From Rickettsiales endosymbiont of Stachyamoeba lipophora (GTDB lineage: Bacteria > Pseudomonadota > Alphaproteobacteria > Rickettsiales > 33-17), in NCBI RefSeq assembly GCF_003932735.1, contig NZ_CP033611.1:1587501-1651500 (forward strand): 64,000 nt of DNA, given 5' to 3'. Under the pieces are notes generated by a model. The model made no database searches and had not been told where the DNA came from. It worked only from the letters and a program-made list of their open reading frames with translations. The translations under genes were made by a program, and so were the position numbers. Shown in pieces: positions 12,301 through 19,712 of the stretch; position 1 is the first letter of the stretch; every line of letters starts with the position of its first letter.

Positions 12301-12749
12301 TTTTGATTATTATAGAAGCTTGATAGCTCATCTAAAAAATTATTAAATGTTAAACCTTCTATAAGTAAATGATGTAATATAATTATTAAACGATATTCAT
12401 TGTTATTTAATTTCACTAACCCAAATCTATATAAAGGTCCTTCTTCTAAATTAAAGGGTTGTTTTATATATTGTGCAATATGTTCAGTAGTTATGGGATC
12501 ATGAAAAAAATCTAATTCATTTATATTATTATTCTGAACCCAGAATAATTCACTATCCTCGTTTTTAATATGACTATTAAATACCAAGTAGCTTGATATA
12601 AATCTCCGTATTATTCTGCAAAGCTTCGAAACATTTAAATCACCAGAAAGAGTTTGATCAAAAACTATATTATAGTCATTTCTACAAGGATTTAATTTCC
12701 CTTCAATATAAAAACTTTGACTATAAGGAGATAGAGGAATTTTATACAT
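6372..12749 (-). CDS. Non-ribosomal peptide synthetase, first subunit (C-A-T-C-A-T)
   Basis: A 2125-residue NRPS. Domains by residue: C1 about 1-440, A1 about 455-960 (YTSGTTGKPKG near 606), T1 (FKLGGNSI near 998), C2 about 1060-1500 (HHIAFDGWS near 1193), A2 about 1530-2020, T2 (FKLGGNSI near 2068). There is no thioesterase. The acidic C-terminal tail (about 20 residues, ending in EDEYEVLDV) fits a linear docking peptide for the beta-hairpin-type docking domain at the start of the next NRPS. C1 sits at the very N-terminus and has HHLLIEG where HHxxxDG is expected, so it may be a starter or an unusual C domain. By-eye pocket codes are D-S-G-F-T-A-E-I-C for A1 (not recognised) and D-A-E-T-I-A-A-V-C for A2, which resembles Phe/Tyr-type codes except for Glu at the third position. 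Substrate calls for A1 and A2 are uncertain. Confidence 0.95.
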   Translation of the reverse strand: MYKIPLSPYSQSFYIEGKLNPCRNDYNIVFDQTLSGDLNVSKLCRIIRRFISSYLVFNSHIKNEDSELFWVQNNNINELDFFHDPITTEHIAQYIKQPFNLEEGPLYRFGLVKLNNNEYRLIIILHHLLIEGLTFNNFLDELSSFYNNQNHYVKSLAEQINLLSKLSKRQTEELKNFEKQNIQFWEKSLREIEAVNLNFLKFNEDKFSSNSANKRDIDEIRFHFEKDVILKLNELRDKYNLTAYMFSQIVWAILYYRYTNQNRFAVSYPLSLKEDKGLLFGAQINVSFIPYDFTQASTPLNIIEQIKAFLQSLRIEGINYKYFPTANIISLTNKNIIDFSFVQANLKNHLLNFEYITSRPNNELTNIDFINQMLFDQEIENDKVNFRIRFKANIINKTLLKDFIENYKGLFIQILDDLISDNNNPKKIEDYELALSKQYKEIIDKWNATDKEFEQELVVSELFARVAQEYPNNIAVRYDDISITYKELNERSNQLANYLRNIGVDRGTLVVLVLERSIEMIISILAVLKVGGAYIPLDPSYSTERLEFVINDTQAPIIITDEASIDKLPMTFARVICLEEEIDYISKESVNEPSFKTKANDLAYIIYTSGTTGKPKGVMIEHNGLLNTTLAISDHRKINNDSRLLSTAPYVFDSFAGELYPALVSGACLFVTNEAIRKELITIYDYCNRYEITHLFLTTKLAEEFLCLEVEKLKLKNLTIAGEKLNKVKIPNFDIINEYGPTENSICTTQFKLKPNSNNIFIGTPISNTKCYVLDKNLKILPIGAIGELYIGGVGIARGYLSRPDLTAERFIANPFQSEEEKRVGKNARLYKTGDLVRWLPDGNIEYIGRKDFQVKIRGYRIELEEIEKVILDYPGIIQSAVILREILNNGEVYNKYLIAYYVSEKKIEAEKISQFLFAKLPEYMVPAIFIQIESLPLTINGKLDKAALPDPIFTNKNDYIAPRNEIEKELCRIWSEVLNLPEDQVGINDDFFKLGGNSILAIKLIYRINELIGKIVSISSIFENSTTESLANYIVNSNEEGHIIEKKVVNIEQQVLSFGQERLWFIDRYEGGTNVYNAPLVFKIASDVNIKLLEQSIKSIIRRHEILRTIIRKDNNGNYYQLVLEYSDNNVQITKTNLNNKQNLNQELEKDLNYKFDLSNEYPIKIAFYQVAVQNGMEYYDEVYLSIIIHHIAFDGWSIDIFTKEVLEFYQYYLNLAKGIRANLNLPELNVQYKDFALWQRNFLIGKALEKQLSYWKDKLIGYESLNLLTDKPRPALIDYKGKDLEFELDEITSNNLRELAKELKVSLYTLLLSAYCLMLKVYSNQNDLIIGTPLANRHYNQVANLIGFFVNTLPLRLKVDDAWSIKEFINYVNKEVLELQLHQDLPFEKLVEELQTAKDTSRHPIFQIMFGVQNFYISDENNHVLLACKNKTDNFAKFDVTTLIDDSKVKLTGTINYSLSLFNETTLKEYIETYITILKQFSNLGKNPNQFEDSKLSSIHYLNDKRYQQIIYEWNQTNKEYPIQATINQLFEEQAKQFPERTAIVFKDTKLTYKELNEKANILANHLIEVYHIKANDLVIILMDRDENIIISILAILKAGDAYIPVDPCYPENRIRDIIEDSQPKFILTTDKFKEQAQKYQVNIIDIGEIIRPEQTILNHNPITYNTSNDLAYVIYTSGTTGKPKGVMVEHRGVINLIAGMKLLYSVSPQNCLWFSNYVFDAHIEEIFSSLLNGHTLHIISNEIRYDLILLSKYIKDNSINIATIPPALLDNKNILSLSTLILAGDKSDKNIVKSYLEHNVKVINAYGPSEVTVCSTFNKSNGNNVSNIGKPINNVKAYVLDSNLQPLPIGAIGELYIGGAGVARGYLNRPDLTQERFIANPFQSEEEKKLGKNDRLYKTGDLVRWLPDGSLEYIGRNDFQVKIRGYRIELGEIEAVLTSYPGIKQSVVIVKESTENNGEAQGSKYLVGYYVAEEEIDEEQLRKYLEDKLPEYMVPTIVVALEYMPLTVNGKIDRKVLPELILSKQDNYVAPRNELEKELCAIWSEVLGIGPDKISIQDDFFKLGGNSILAMKLTNLLNSRLNINIKVLNIFIYKNIEKLTNKVITPLIEQLSVEDEYEVLDV

Positions 12750-12800
12750 ATTGCTTTATTAAATTTATTTATTTCTAAAATGTTTGATATTTCACATCTA

Positions 12801-13916
12801 CTAAATACTCATGAAATTTTTAGCCTCCTTCTTTCTTTGGAATATATATTTATCTACCATACTTCCTCCTCGAGAAAGATAGTTAGCTAACGAACTTATT
12901 TTTTCTATTGCGTATGTGTTATTAACCAAATAATCATATTCAATACGGGGTATAATATAACTATCTTCTTGGCTGCCTAATCCTAAGCTGCTCACTAAAT
13001 TCTTTATTGTGTTTTTAGCATTATTGATTTTTTCTAAAAGAAGTTCTTCTGTAAAGACCTTGGTAGAATAAAAAGAGCTTGTAAGAATATTATTTAACTC
13101 AGACCATATTGATTTTTTATTATTTAATTTGCCTATAGCTTGGAATTGAAAATTTGTTTTAGAAAATTCATAAAAAGTATTATATTGGTTAACAATCATA
13201 ACAGGATCTCGATAATTAAATGTATCTGTTTTAATCGCCTCATCATTACGCTCAAAGCACCTTCTTATGTTTTCTTCCAAGGGACAATGAAGTAAAATTC
13301 TTACAATAGGATAATAATTAAAGGAATAGGACAATAAATCATTTCTTGATTGGCTGGATATCACCAAATCAAGTGTAACATTCTCTCCTCTAAATATATA
13401 TTTTTTGGCATGAGCATAAACATGTTTGTATTGCTCTAATGGACTAATACTTAAAATGTCATTTCGATTGGAATCTATAGCAACTAAAAGTTGCTGTATT
13501 ATTTCCTTATTTCTTTTAAAGATATTATTGTTTATTTTATAGCCGCATATAATTTTAATAATATCATCTTTTTTAAGCGTGACTGTTAATAAATCAAATA
13601 TTTCAGTAAATTTTTTAGAAAGCCTTTCGAATAATATTTCAGTATATACATTGTCTATACTTATAATTGTAAAACCAAACTTTATTAAGGCTTTTCCTAA
13701 GGTACTCTTCCCTGAAGAAGACACCCCATTTATTGCTATTACTCTACCAAAGCAACGAGACCATAAAGACCATTCTTTATAAAAATTAGCTAAAGGGATT
13801 TGTGTTAGTCTGGTTTTCTCTGCATCTAATTCTTCTTTAATATAAACAATATTATTAGGTTTAGGCCCTATAGGAGTTCGATTACCAATTTTAATTACTA
13901 ATAGATTTTCTATCAT
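12801..13916 (-). CDS. P-loop kinase, chloramphenicol-phosphotransferase-like
   Basis: A 371-residue protein with a clear Walker A (GVSSSGKST, about residues 63-71) preceded by a short beta strand, the arrangement seen in chloramphenicol phosphotransferase-like and other small-molecule kinases. Two further features fit a nucleotide kinase: a basic ERxDE-like lid segment near residues 220-226 and the stretch LDLVISSQSRNDL before it. The C-terminal 100 residues have no family I recognise. The gene lies 25 bases after the CmlA-like gene and 51 bases before the first NRPS gene on the same strand, so it is very probably in their operon. Inference: it phosphorylates the peptide product or an intermediate, either for self-protection (as the chloramphenicol kinase does in its producer) or as a tailoring step. 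A paralogue lies at 48407-49540, again next to a CmlA-like gene. The substrate is unknown. Confidence 0.8.
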   Translation of the reverse strand: MIENLLVIKIGNRTPIGPKPNNIVYIKEELDAEKTRLTQIPLANFYKEWSLWSRCFGRVIAINGVSSSGKSTLGKALIKFGFTIISIDNVYTEILFERLSKKFTEIFDLLTVTLKKDDIIKIICGYKINNNIFKRNKEIIQQLLVAIDSNRNDILSISPLEQYKHVYAHAKKYIFRGENVTLDLVISSQSRNDLLSYSFNYYPIVRILLHCPLEENIRRCFERNDEAIKTDTFNYRDPVMIVNQYNTFYEFSKTNFQFQAIGKLNNKKSIWSELNNILTSSFYSTKVFTEELLLEKINNAKNTIKNLVSSLGLGSQEDSYIIPRIEYDYLVNNTYAIEKISSLANYLSRGGSMVDKYIFQRKKEAKNFMSI

Positions 13917-13941
13917 TTATCCCCCTAATTTTTACATATTA

Positions 13942-15534
13942 TTATCTTTCAATAATCCATTCTTTCTTTCCAAATAATCTTTCAGATTCTATTCCTTTTT
14001 CTTTACATGCTTGAACGAATTTACTTGATTCAATAATTTGTTTTGATTCATTAGAGTAATCTAACGCCATTACATAATTCAACCATGGTTCTTTTCCCAT
14101 TGCATAAACATATGCATGTTTACATTGAAGAATGTTCACAATTGACCAAGCTTTATCAAAATTTGATCCTGATAAAGTCCTGCTCCTATCATGTACACGA
14201 CTAAGCGAGGTGGTTAACAGAGGTCCATACAACCATGTTAGCGGTGCTCCATCACATTCCATACCTACGAAAAGCATATCTACTGGACCAATAATCTTAA
14301 AAATATTTTCATACAGTGCTTCATCTAAATTATTAGAATCCGCTGCAAACATAAATTGCTTGCCTTGAATGTTGATGCAGTATGAAAGTTTAGTTTGAAT
14401 ATTTAAATCAGCATGTTCACCTAAAAAAGGAAGAGCTATGATTTTGCCATTTTCAAAATTAATATCATCCATCTCATCTAGTTCTATAATTGAGTTAAAT
14501 CCAATATGCTTCAAAATAAGCTTTATAGATGGATCCTCTAATGACCCTTTTAAATTTCTAGGTATAACAATATGACGAATCTTATGCCTAAGTTGCAATA
14601 GAGTTTCAAACATTAAATGATCTTGATGATTGTGGGTGATTATCACATAGTCAATTTGATCCGGTAAATCTTGAAATGTATATCTTGGAACTTCACTATT
14701 AATGGGATAACTGATCACTGGATCAAATAAAATTGAAGTAGATTTAGTTTGCACCAAAAGGCATGCATGGCCAAAATACCTTATTCTTATTCCCTCTCCT
14801 TCATAGTTATTATCCATTATTTTGTTAGGAGCAGTGGTGGTAAATAGTGATTTAAATAGCGCTATTTTTTCTTCAGGAATTGCAAACAAATCAATTGTCT
14901 CTTGCAAGTCACAAGGTTGTTCTTTTATTAAAAAAAGAGTATCGAGCCTCTTATCTGCAAATGGAACTTTTAAATACACTTCATCATCTTGATATAATCT
15001 GGGGGTACTTAAAACAAATTTTCTATAATCACTTATAGTATCTGAAAGAGCAATTTCTTGGTGTCTATCATCATAATAAGTTTTGTATAAAGTTGGTTCA
15101 ATTAAACGTAAAGATGGATGATGATTTAAATCATATACAAGTTCTACATGACCTCTAATATTTGAAGGTAGTTTTTTATATATTTCTTCTACAGATCCGC
15201 CAGTAGCTTCATTCTGCAATAATTTATTCGCTTCTTTAATAGCATTGCTTAATGAAATTAAATCAGCACATTCTGATTTAGTCCATTCAATTAACTCTTT
15301 AATCTCATCTACAAATTTTCCTTCAAGATCTATAAACGGTCCTCCGAGCATCTTAGGATCTTTAACAGCTTGTGCATGAATTTGGGGGTTTTGTACATAT
15401 GATTGCATGATCTTCAAATGACGTTCAATAATATTACAACCTGCAGTAACAGGTGGAATAAGATAAGGCCATGCATACCATCTCCAGATTAATGGTTCAG
15501 CTTTTACAGTACTTTTTAAAAAATACTCTTTCAT
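13942..15534 (-). CDS. CmlA-like di-iron beta-hydroxylase acting on NRPS-bound amino acid
   Basis: A 530-residue protein, about the length of CmlA (532), the non-haem di-iron oxygenase that beta-hydroxylates an aminoacyl group held on an NRPS carrier domain. The N-terminal domain (residues 1-240) has the family-like stretch RWYAWPYLIPPVTAG. The C-terminal half is a metallo-beta-lactamase fold with HNHQDH as metal motif, then GEHADL and FAADSN, which supply the Glu and Asp ligands expected for a di-iron rather than a di-zinc site. It also has the stretch MECDGAPLTWLYGPL. It sits between the PPTase gene and the kinase/NRPS genes on the same strand. Inference: it hydroxylates the beta carbon of a residue loaded by one of the A domains, perhaps the aromatic-like A2 substrate. 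The alternative, a plain MBL-fold hydrolase, fits less well because of the length, the N-terminal domain and the ligand set. A decayed copy lies at 47327-48410. Confidence 0.8.
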   Translation of the reverse strand: MKEYFLKSTVKAEPLIWRWYAWPYLIPPVTAGCNIIERHLKIMQSYVQNPQIHAQAVKDPKMLGGPFIDLEGKFVDEIKELIEWTKSECADLISLSNAIKEANKLLQNEATGGSVEEIYKKLPSNIRGHVELVYDLNHHPSLRLIEPTLYKTYYDDRHQEIALSDTISDYRKFVLSTPRLYQDDEVYLKVPFADKRLDTLFLIKEQPCDLQETIDLFAIPEEKIALFKSLFTTTAPNKIMDNNYEGEGIRIRYFGHACLLVQTKSTSILFDPVISYPINSEVPRYTFQDLPDQIDYVIITHNHQDHLMFETLLQLRHKIRHIVIPRNLKGSLEDPSIKLILKHIGFNSIIELDEMDDINFENGKIIALPFLGEHADLNIQTKLSYCINIQGKQFMFAADSNNLDEALYENIFKIIGPVDMLFVGMECDGAPLTWLYGPLLTTSLSRVHDRSRTLSGSNFDKAWSIVNILQCKHAYVYAMGKEPWLNYVMALDYSNESKQIIESSKFVQACKEKGIESERLFGKKEWIIER

Positions 15535-15795
15535 AAATTTTCCTTTATTCTAATACACAAGAGCATTGATCAAATAATTGTTATTTATCAATGCTTTATT
15601 AATTCATTTAAGTAGCGTAATAATTTTATAATAATAATCAAGGCATAATTAGGTATTTACTAATTATTTGAGATAATAAATTCTTTCTTAACTAACAGAT
15701 ATATAAATAAGGTTAAATAGAACTAAATATAATTTTGCTCCTTTCAAAGAGAATTTATTGGAACATTAAAACAAATAACTAACTTCAGAAGGAAG

Positions 15796-16542
15796 TTAAA
15801 AACAAAAGCATTTATCCAGACAATCAAGTGAATTTAATTTTATATGATTTATTTTAGTCACTTGACGTGCAGTAAAGAGGGCAGCAGAATAATCATAGCT
15901 TAATAGCAAAGAATAATAAAAACCCTTATTATCTTCTACATCATGGCTTTTTAAGAATATTTGATCTCCATTTTTTAAGTTGGTGGTCTCTATACTTTCT
16001 AAAGGATAAGATACTCCTTTGCCATACAACTTAACTAATGCTTCCTTTTTAACCCACACATCATAAAAGAATGATATTTGTTCCTTTGGTGGGAGAGCAC
16101 TCAAAGTACTATACTCTTGAGTGGTGAAGACCAACTTAGCTATTTCCAAAATTTCCAAACTATCTTCATGATATTCAATATCAATTCCAACATTGCAATT
16201 TTCTGCCACCAAATATGCGACTTTATTATGAGAGTGGGACATATTAAATTTTATATTGCTATCAGATAGAAATGGCTTGCCATATTTGTTATGCAGATAT
16301 TCTATTTCAGTTGGGATTTTATTAGTGTGAGATGCTAGAATATACCTCAAAACTGCATGAGAAATAATATAATTCTGGGTTAAAAAAGATTTATAAAAAT
16401 TGCTAGCCTTTTCTTGTTCCTCCTTGGAAAGAAGGTCCCATAAGTATTTGGTATTGTCTTTAAAATTTTGCACATCTAGACTATAGACCCACACTTCTTC
16501 TATAGGAAAATCATTCAACTCATTATCTATTATTAATGTCAT
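15796..16542 (-). CDS. Sfp-type 4'-phosphopantetheinyl transferase
   Basis: A 248-residue protein that converts apo carrier domains to the holo form using coenzyme A, needed by the neighbouring NRPS proteins. Motifs in order: KYGKPFL followed by FNMSHS (about residues 86-102), VGIDIEY (about 118-124; Asp and Glu bind magnesium) and VWVKKEALVKLYGKG (about 161-175, the WxxKEA signature). Length and order match the Sfp/Gsp class rather than the short AcpS class. The C-terminal 20 residues are Cys-rich (DKCFCF) and unusual. It lies 49 bases after the ABC exporter gene and about 260 bases before the CmlA-like gene, all on the minus strand; that AT-rich gap could hold a further promoter. Confidence 0.95.
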   Translation of the reverse strand: MTLIIDNELNDFPIEEVWVYSLDVQNFKDNTKYLWDLLSKEEQEKASNFYKSFLTQNYIISHAVLRYILASHTNKIPTEIEYLHNKYGKPFLSDSNIKFNMSHSHNKVAYLVAENCNVGIDIEYHEDSLEILEIAKLVFTTQEYSTLSALPPKEQISFFYDVWVKKEALVKLYGKGVSYPLESIETTNLKNGDQIFLKSHDVEDNKGFYYSLLLSYDYSAALFTARQVTKINHIKLNSLDCLDKCFCF

Positions 16543-16591
16543 AACAATGCTTATTTATAATAATTATTATACTGCATAGAAAACCTAAAAA

Positions 16592-18412
16592 TTAACTTTC
16601 TTTCTCATTAAGAAATCCTCCAACTTGAGTATCCCATAGAACTTTGTATAAACCATTATTAGCAAGTAGCTCTTGGTGAGATCCATCTTCTATAATTTGA
16701 CCATTATTAAACACTAATATTCTATCCATAGAAAGTAGCGTTGAGAGTCGATGAGCAATAACAAGTGTTGTCTTGTCTTGCATTATTTCCTTTAAATTTT
16801 CTTCTATAGATAATTCGGTGATCGAATCAAGCGCACTCGTGGCCTCATCAAGTATTAAAATAGGAGAATTTTTAAGTATAGCTCGTGCTATTGCTATACG
16901 TTGTCTTTGCCCTCCAGACAATTTTACTCCTCGATCTCCTACCATAGAATTATACCCATCAGGCATTTCCCTAATAAATTCATCCGCTTTAGCTTTTTTA
17001 CAAGCCTCAATTATCTCTTTCTCTGATGCCTCAGGCCTAGCATATCTGACATTCTCTAATACAGTACGGTTAAATAAAACTGGGTCTTGAGGAATAAAGC
17101 CTATATTTCTTCTTAATGAATCCTGAGTAACCACTGAAATATCTTGTTTATCAATTAAAATTCTTCCGTGTTTAAGCTCGTATAGTCTCATTATTAGATT
17201 AACAAGAGTAGTTTTGCCACTACCAGAATATCCAATTAAACCTATCTTTTGTCCTGGATTTATAATAAGAGATTGATTAACAAATAAGGTAGTATCTTTA
17301 TTATATGAAAAACTGATATTTTCAAAAATGATTTCACCTTTAGCAACTTTAAGCACAGTAGAATTAGGTGAATCTTTAATATCATAAGGAGTCATAAGTG
17401 CGGATAATGCTTGTTTACATATACCTATTTCTTTTGAATAGATTAAATAATTTTTAGAGAGAGTTTGCAATACCTCCATAATGGAAAATGATAAGGTAAT
17501 TACAAGTGCAAAATCTCCGGAGGTAATTAAGTTTAAATTTTTAGTGTATATTAATAGGCTTAACATTATTATTGATAGAATAATAATTGATATACTTGAG
17601 AATAAGCAACGTATAAAAGTAGCAAAATGAAGTTGCTTTTCTTTTTCTTCCACATCCAGAATATTTCTACTTAGAAAATCTAGCTCGTATTTTTTAGATG
17701 AAAAAAGTTTTACATTAATAGCATTGTTAAGTGAGTCTACCAAGCTTCCTACGAGTTTACTCCTACTATAGGCAAATATATTAGACCTACTCTTTATCTG
17801 CGAATTTAGTTTAATGTACATAATAAAATAGCATAAAGACCATATAAAGAAAACTATTCCAAAATACTTATGAGTAGAAGTTAATATTGCTAACCCAAAA
17901 ACAAATACTAAACTATAGGGAAGCATACCATTAATTAAGCTTTGAATAATATTTTCAATACTATTTGTCACATCATTAACTATCTTATTGCTTATGCTTC
18001 CAGCAAAATTATTTTGAAAATATTCATATGAATGAACATGAGTATAATCAACTAAACTGTAAATAATTTTGGCTTTCATTTCAGGAAAAACTTTAAGACA
18101 TACCATATCCCAGCACCTATAGAATAGATTAGCGATACAAAGTATAGCAATATATACAGCAATGGGTTTTAATAAAATATTTAAGTACTTTGCGCCTTCC
18201 GTATTAAGGTTAACCGCATCAATAATTATCTTAATGAAATAAGGCCGTGCCGTAATATCCACCGCAAAGATTATAGCAGTAAAGACCATGAAGCTTATCC
18301 CAGCTTTGTATTGCTTTAATAAACTCCAGATGAACCTAGAGATATTGTCAGTTAAATTTAAAGAGGTTAGAATCGAAGACGGTTTAAAGTATCTAAATAA
18401 AAGTTCCTGCAT
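16592..18412 (-). CDS. ABC exporter, fused membrane and ATPase domains (MsbA-like)
   Basis: A 606-residue half-transporter of the type I exporter fold. Residues 1-340 are hydrophobic with about six membrane segments. Residues 360-606 are the ATPase: Walker A GYSGSGKTT (about 395-403), signature LSGGQRQRIAIARA (about 499-512), Walker B LILDEATSALD and the switch His in VIAHRLS. It is the first gene of the minus-strand biosynthetic series. Known of the family: such exporters move lipids, peptides or drugs out across the inner membrane as dimers. Inference from position: export of the NRPS product and self-protection. A 25-codon scrap resembling the C-terminus of such an exporter lies at 45065-45145 near the second, partial copy of the locus. 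Confidence 0.92.
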   Translation of the reverse strand: MQELLFRYFKPSSILTSLNLTDNISRFIWSLLKQYKAGISFMVFTAIIFAVDITARPYFIKIIIDAVNLNTEGAKYLNILLKPIAVYIAILCIANLFYRCWDMVCLKVFPEMKAKIIYSLVDYTHVHSYEYFQNNFAGSISNKIVNDVTNSIENIIQSLINGMLPYSLVFVFGLAILTSTHKYFGIVFFIWSLCYFIMYIKLNSQIKSRSNIFAYSRSKLVGSLVDSLNNAINVKLFSSKKYELDFLSRNILDVEEKEKQLHFATFIRCLFSSISIIILSIIMLSLLIYTKNLNLITSGDFALVITLSFSIMEVLQTLSKNYLIYSKEIGICKQALSALMTPYDIKDSPNSTVLKVAKGEIIFENISFSYNKDTTLFVNQSLIINPGQKIGLIGYSGSGKTTLVNLIMRLYELKHGRILIDKQDISVVTQDSLRRNIGFIPQDPVLFNRTVLENVRYARPEASEKEIIEACKKAKADEFIREMPDGYNSMVGDRGVKLSGGQRQRIAIARAILKNSPILILDEATSALDSITELSIEENLKEIMQDKTTLVIAHRLSTLLSMDRILVFNNGQIIEDGSHQELLANNGLYKVLWDTQVGGFLNEKES

Positions 18413-18631
18413 ATTTTTTATATTCTCTCTTTAAAAATAAATATCAATCTACCAATACAACCTTCTATATCTCTTTTTAGAGAACAAATCTTTATTATTA
18501 CTTAATTAGTAATTGATAGTTTATAAAAAATTAGGTTTATTATATGTTATACTGAAATTTGTTAGATAGAAGTAGTTTATTTTTATGAGACCTCACTTAT
18601 AAAAAGTTCAGTATTAGTATAGGAAATTAAA
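18413..18631. promoter_or_regulatory. Divergent intergenic region between exporter and methyltransferase genes
   Basis: About 220 AT-rich bases separate the divergent exporter (minus) and methyltransferase (plus) genes. By position they must hold promoters for both directions, and TATACT (18548-18553) is a possible -10 element on the plus strand. I see no convincing inverted repeat or matching -35 element at proper spacing, so no operator is claimed. Confidence 0.4.
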
Positions 18632-19705
18632 ATGAAAGATCATTATAATAACATTTATAAATATAACAGCTGGAAGTATGGCTCTGGTTTTTTGCCTAAA
18701 GTTGATATTGGTTATATCAGGTTTTTAGAACAATTTCTTATTAAATTTAAGATTAAAAGCATGGTGGATTTTGGTTGTGGTGATTGGCAGATTATGAGCC
18801 AAACAAAAATGCCAGATGATTTAAAATATATAGGATTAGATATTTCAGATGTAGTAATTCAAAAAAATAATGAGATTTTTGCTAATGGGGAAAATGTAAA
18901 ATTTATTGTACTCGAAGAAGATTATTTAACCCACACTGAACATTATAAAGCAGACTTATTAATTGTAAAAAATGTTTTGGAATTATGGCCACTTTCTAAT
19001 ATTATAGACTTCTTATCAAAAATACTCCCTAATTATAAATATGCGTTAATAAAAACTAAATATAATACCGAGATGGACAATGAAAATATAGAATTAGGTA
19101 TTACAGACCGCCCATTGAACCTACTTAATTTTAATTATCCCCTTCAAAGTGAAATTAAGCTAGTAGCCATAATGAGTAGCTACCCCTACCAATCTCTTTA
19201 TCTCTGGAAAAATAGCTCTTTCAATAATGAAGAGTCCCTATTGCAAAGTATTGATAAAGAAAATAACTTAATGTCGTTAAAGCTTTGTATTCAACCATCT
19301 AAAATAGAAGCTCTTATTCCTAAAATTATTGAACTAAAGAATTTAGTTAACAATAACTTTATTACTTTCAATCGTAAATACTTTGAACAACATAACTTAC
19401 TATCTGATAAATATCAGATTAAAAAAAATGATACTTATATAGCTAATGATTTAAGAAAGGATTTTCGTCAAATTGTAATAGATAAAAATTCCGATAATAA
19501 AGAGTTTTATTTTATTCTTTTTAACAATGATTCAAGAAATGAAATTCTCTTAAATGGCTTTAAAAGCCCTGATATTATTACATTTACTGATTCAGTTATT
19601 AATGACTATTCGATAATTAAAGAAGAAGATTTTAGAATAATGGTAGATTCCCCTGTTAGTCTTCAATATTTGGAAAATGGTATATCGATTAAGCCAATTT
19701 GTTAA
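18632..19705 (+). CDS. Class I SAM-dependent methyltransferase with extra C-terminal domain
   Basis: A 357-residue protein. Residues 40-150 form a Rossmann-type methyltransferase core: the SAM-binding motif MVDFGCGDWQ (about 44-53), an acidic strand end at YIGLDIS, and DLLIVKNVLELWPL as motif IV. Residues 205-357 are a separate Lys/Asn-rich domain that I do not recognise. It is transcribed divergently from the exporter operon and ends 8 bases before the convergent end of the DUF2608 gene. Inference from position: a tailoring methyltransferase for the peptide. A protein or lipid substrate is equally possible from sequence alone. Confidence 0.7.
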   Translation: MKDHYNNIYKYNSWKYGSGFLPKVDIGYIRFLEQFLIKFKIKSMVDFGCGDWQIMSQTKMPDDLKYIGLDISDVVIQKNNEIFANGENVKFIVLEEDYLTHTEHYKADLLIVKNVLELWPLSNIIDFLSKILPNYKYALIKTKYNTEMDNENIELGITDRPLNLLNFNYPLQSEIKLVAIMSSYPYQSLYLWKNSSFNNEESLLQSIDKENNLMSLKLCIQPSKIEALIPKIIELKNLVNNNFITFNRKYFEQHNLLSDKYQIKKNDTYIANDLRKDFRQIVIDKNSDNKEFYFILFNNDSRNEILLNGFKSPDIITFTDSVINDYSIIKEEDFRIMVDSPVSLQYLENGISIKPIC

Positions 19706-19712
19706 GTCTCAA

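Noticed and set aside
13942-15534. A beta-lactamase or other antibiotic-degrading MBL enzyme
   Set aside because: The length, the extra N-terminal domain, the HNHQDH...GEH...D ligand set and the NRPS context fit the CmlA di-iron oxygenase family better.
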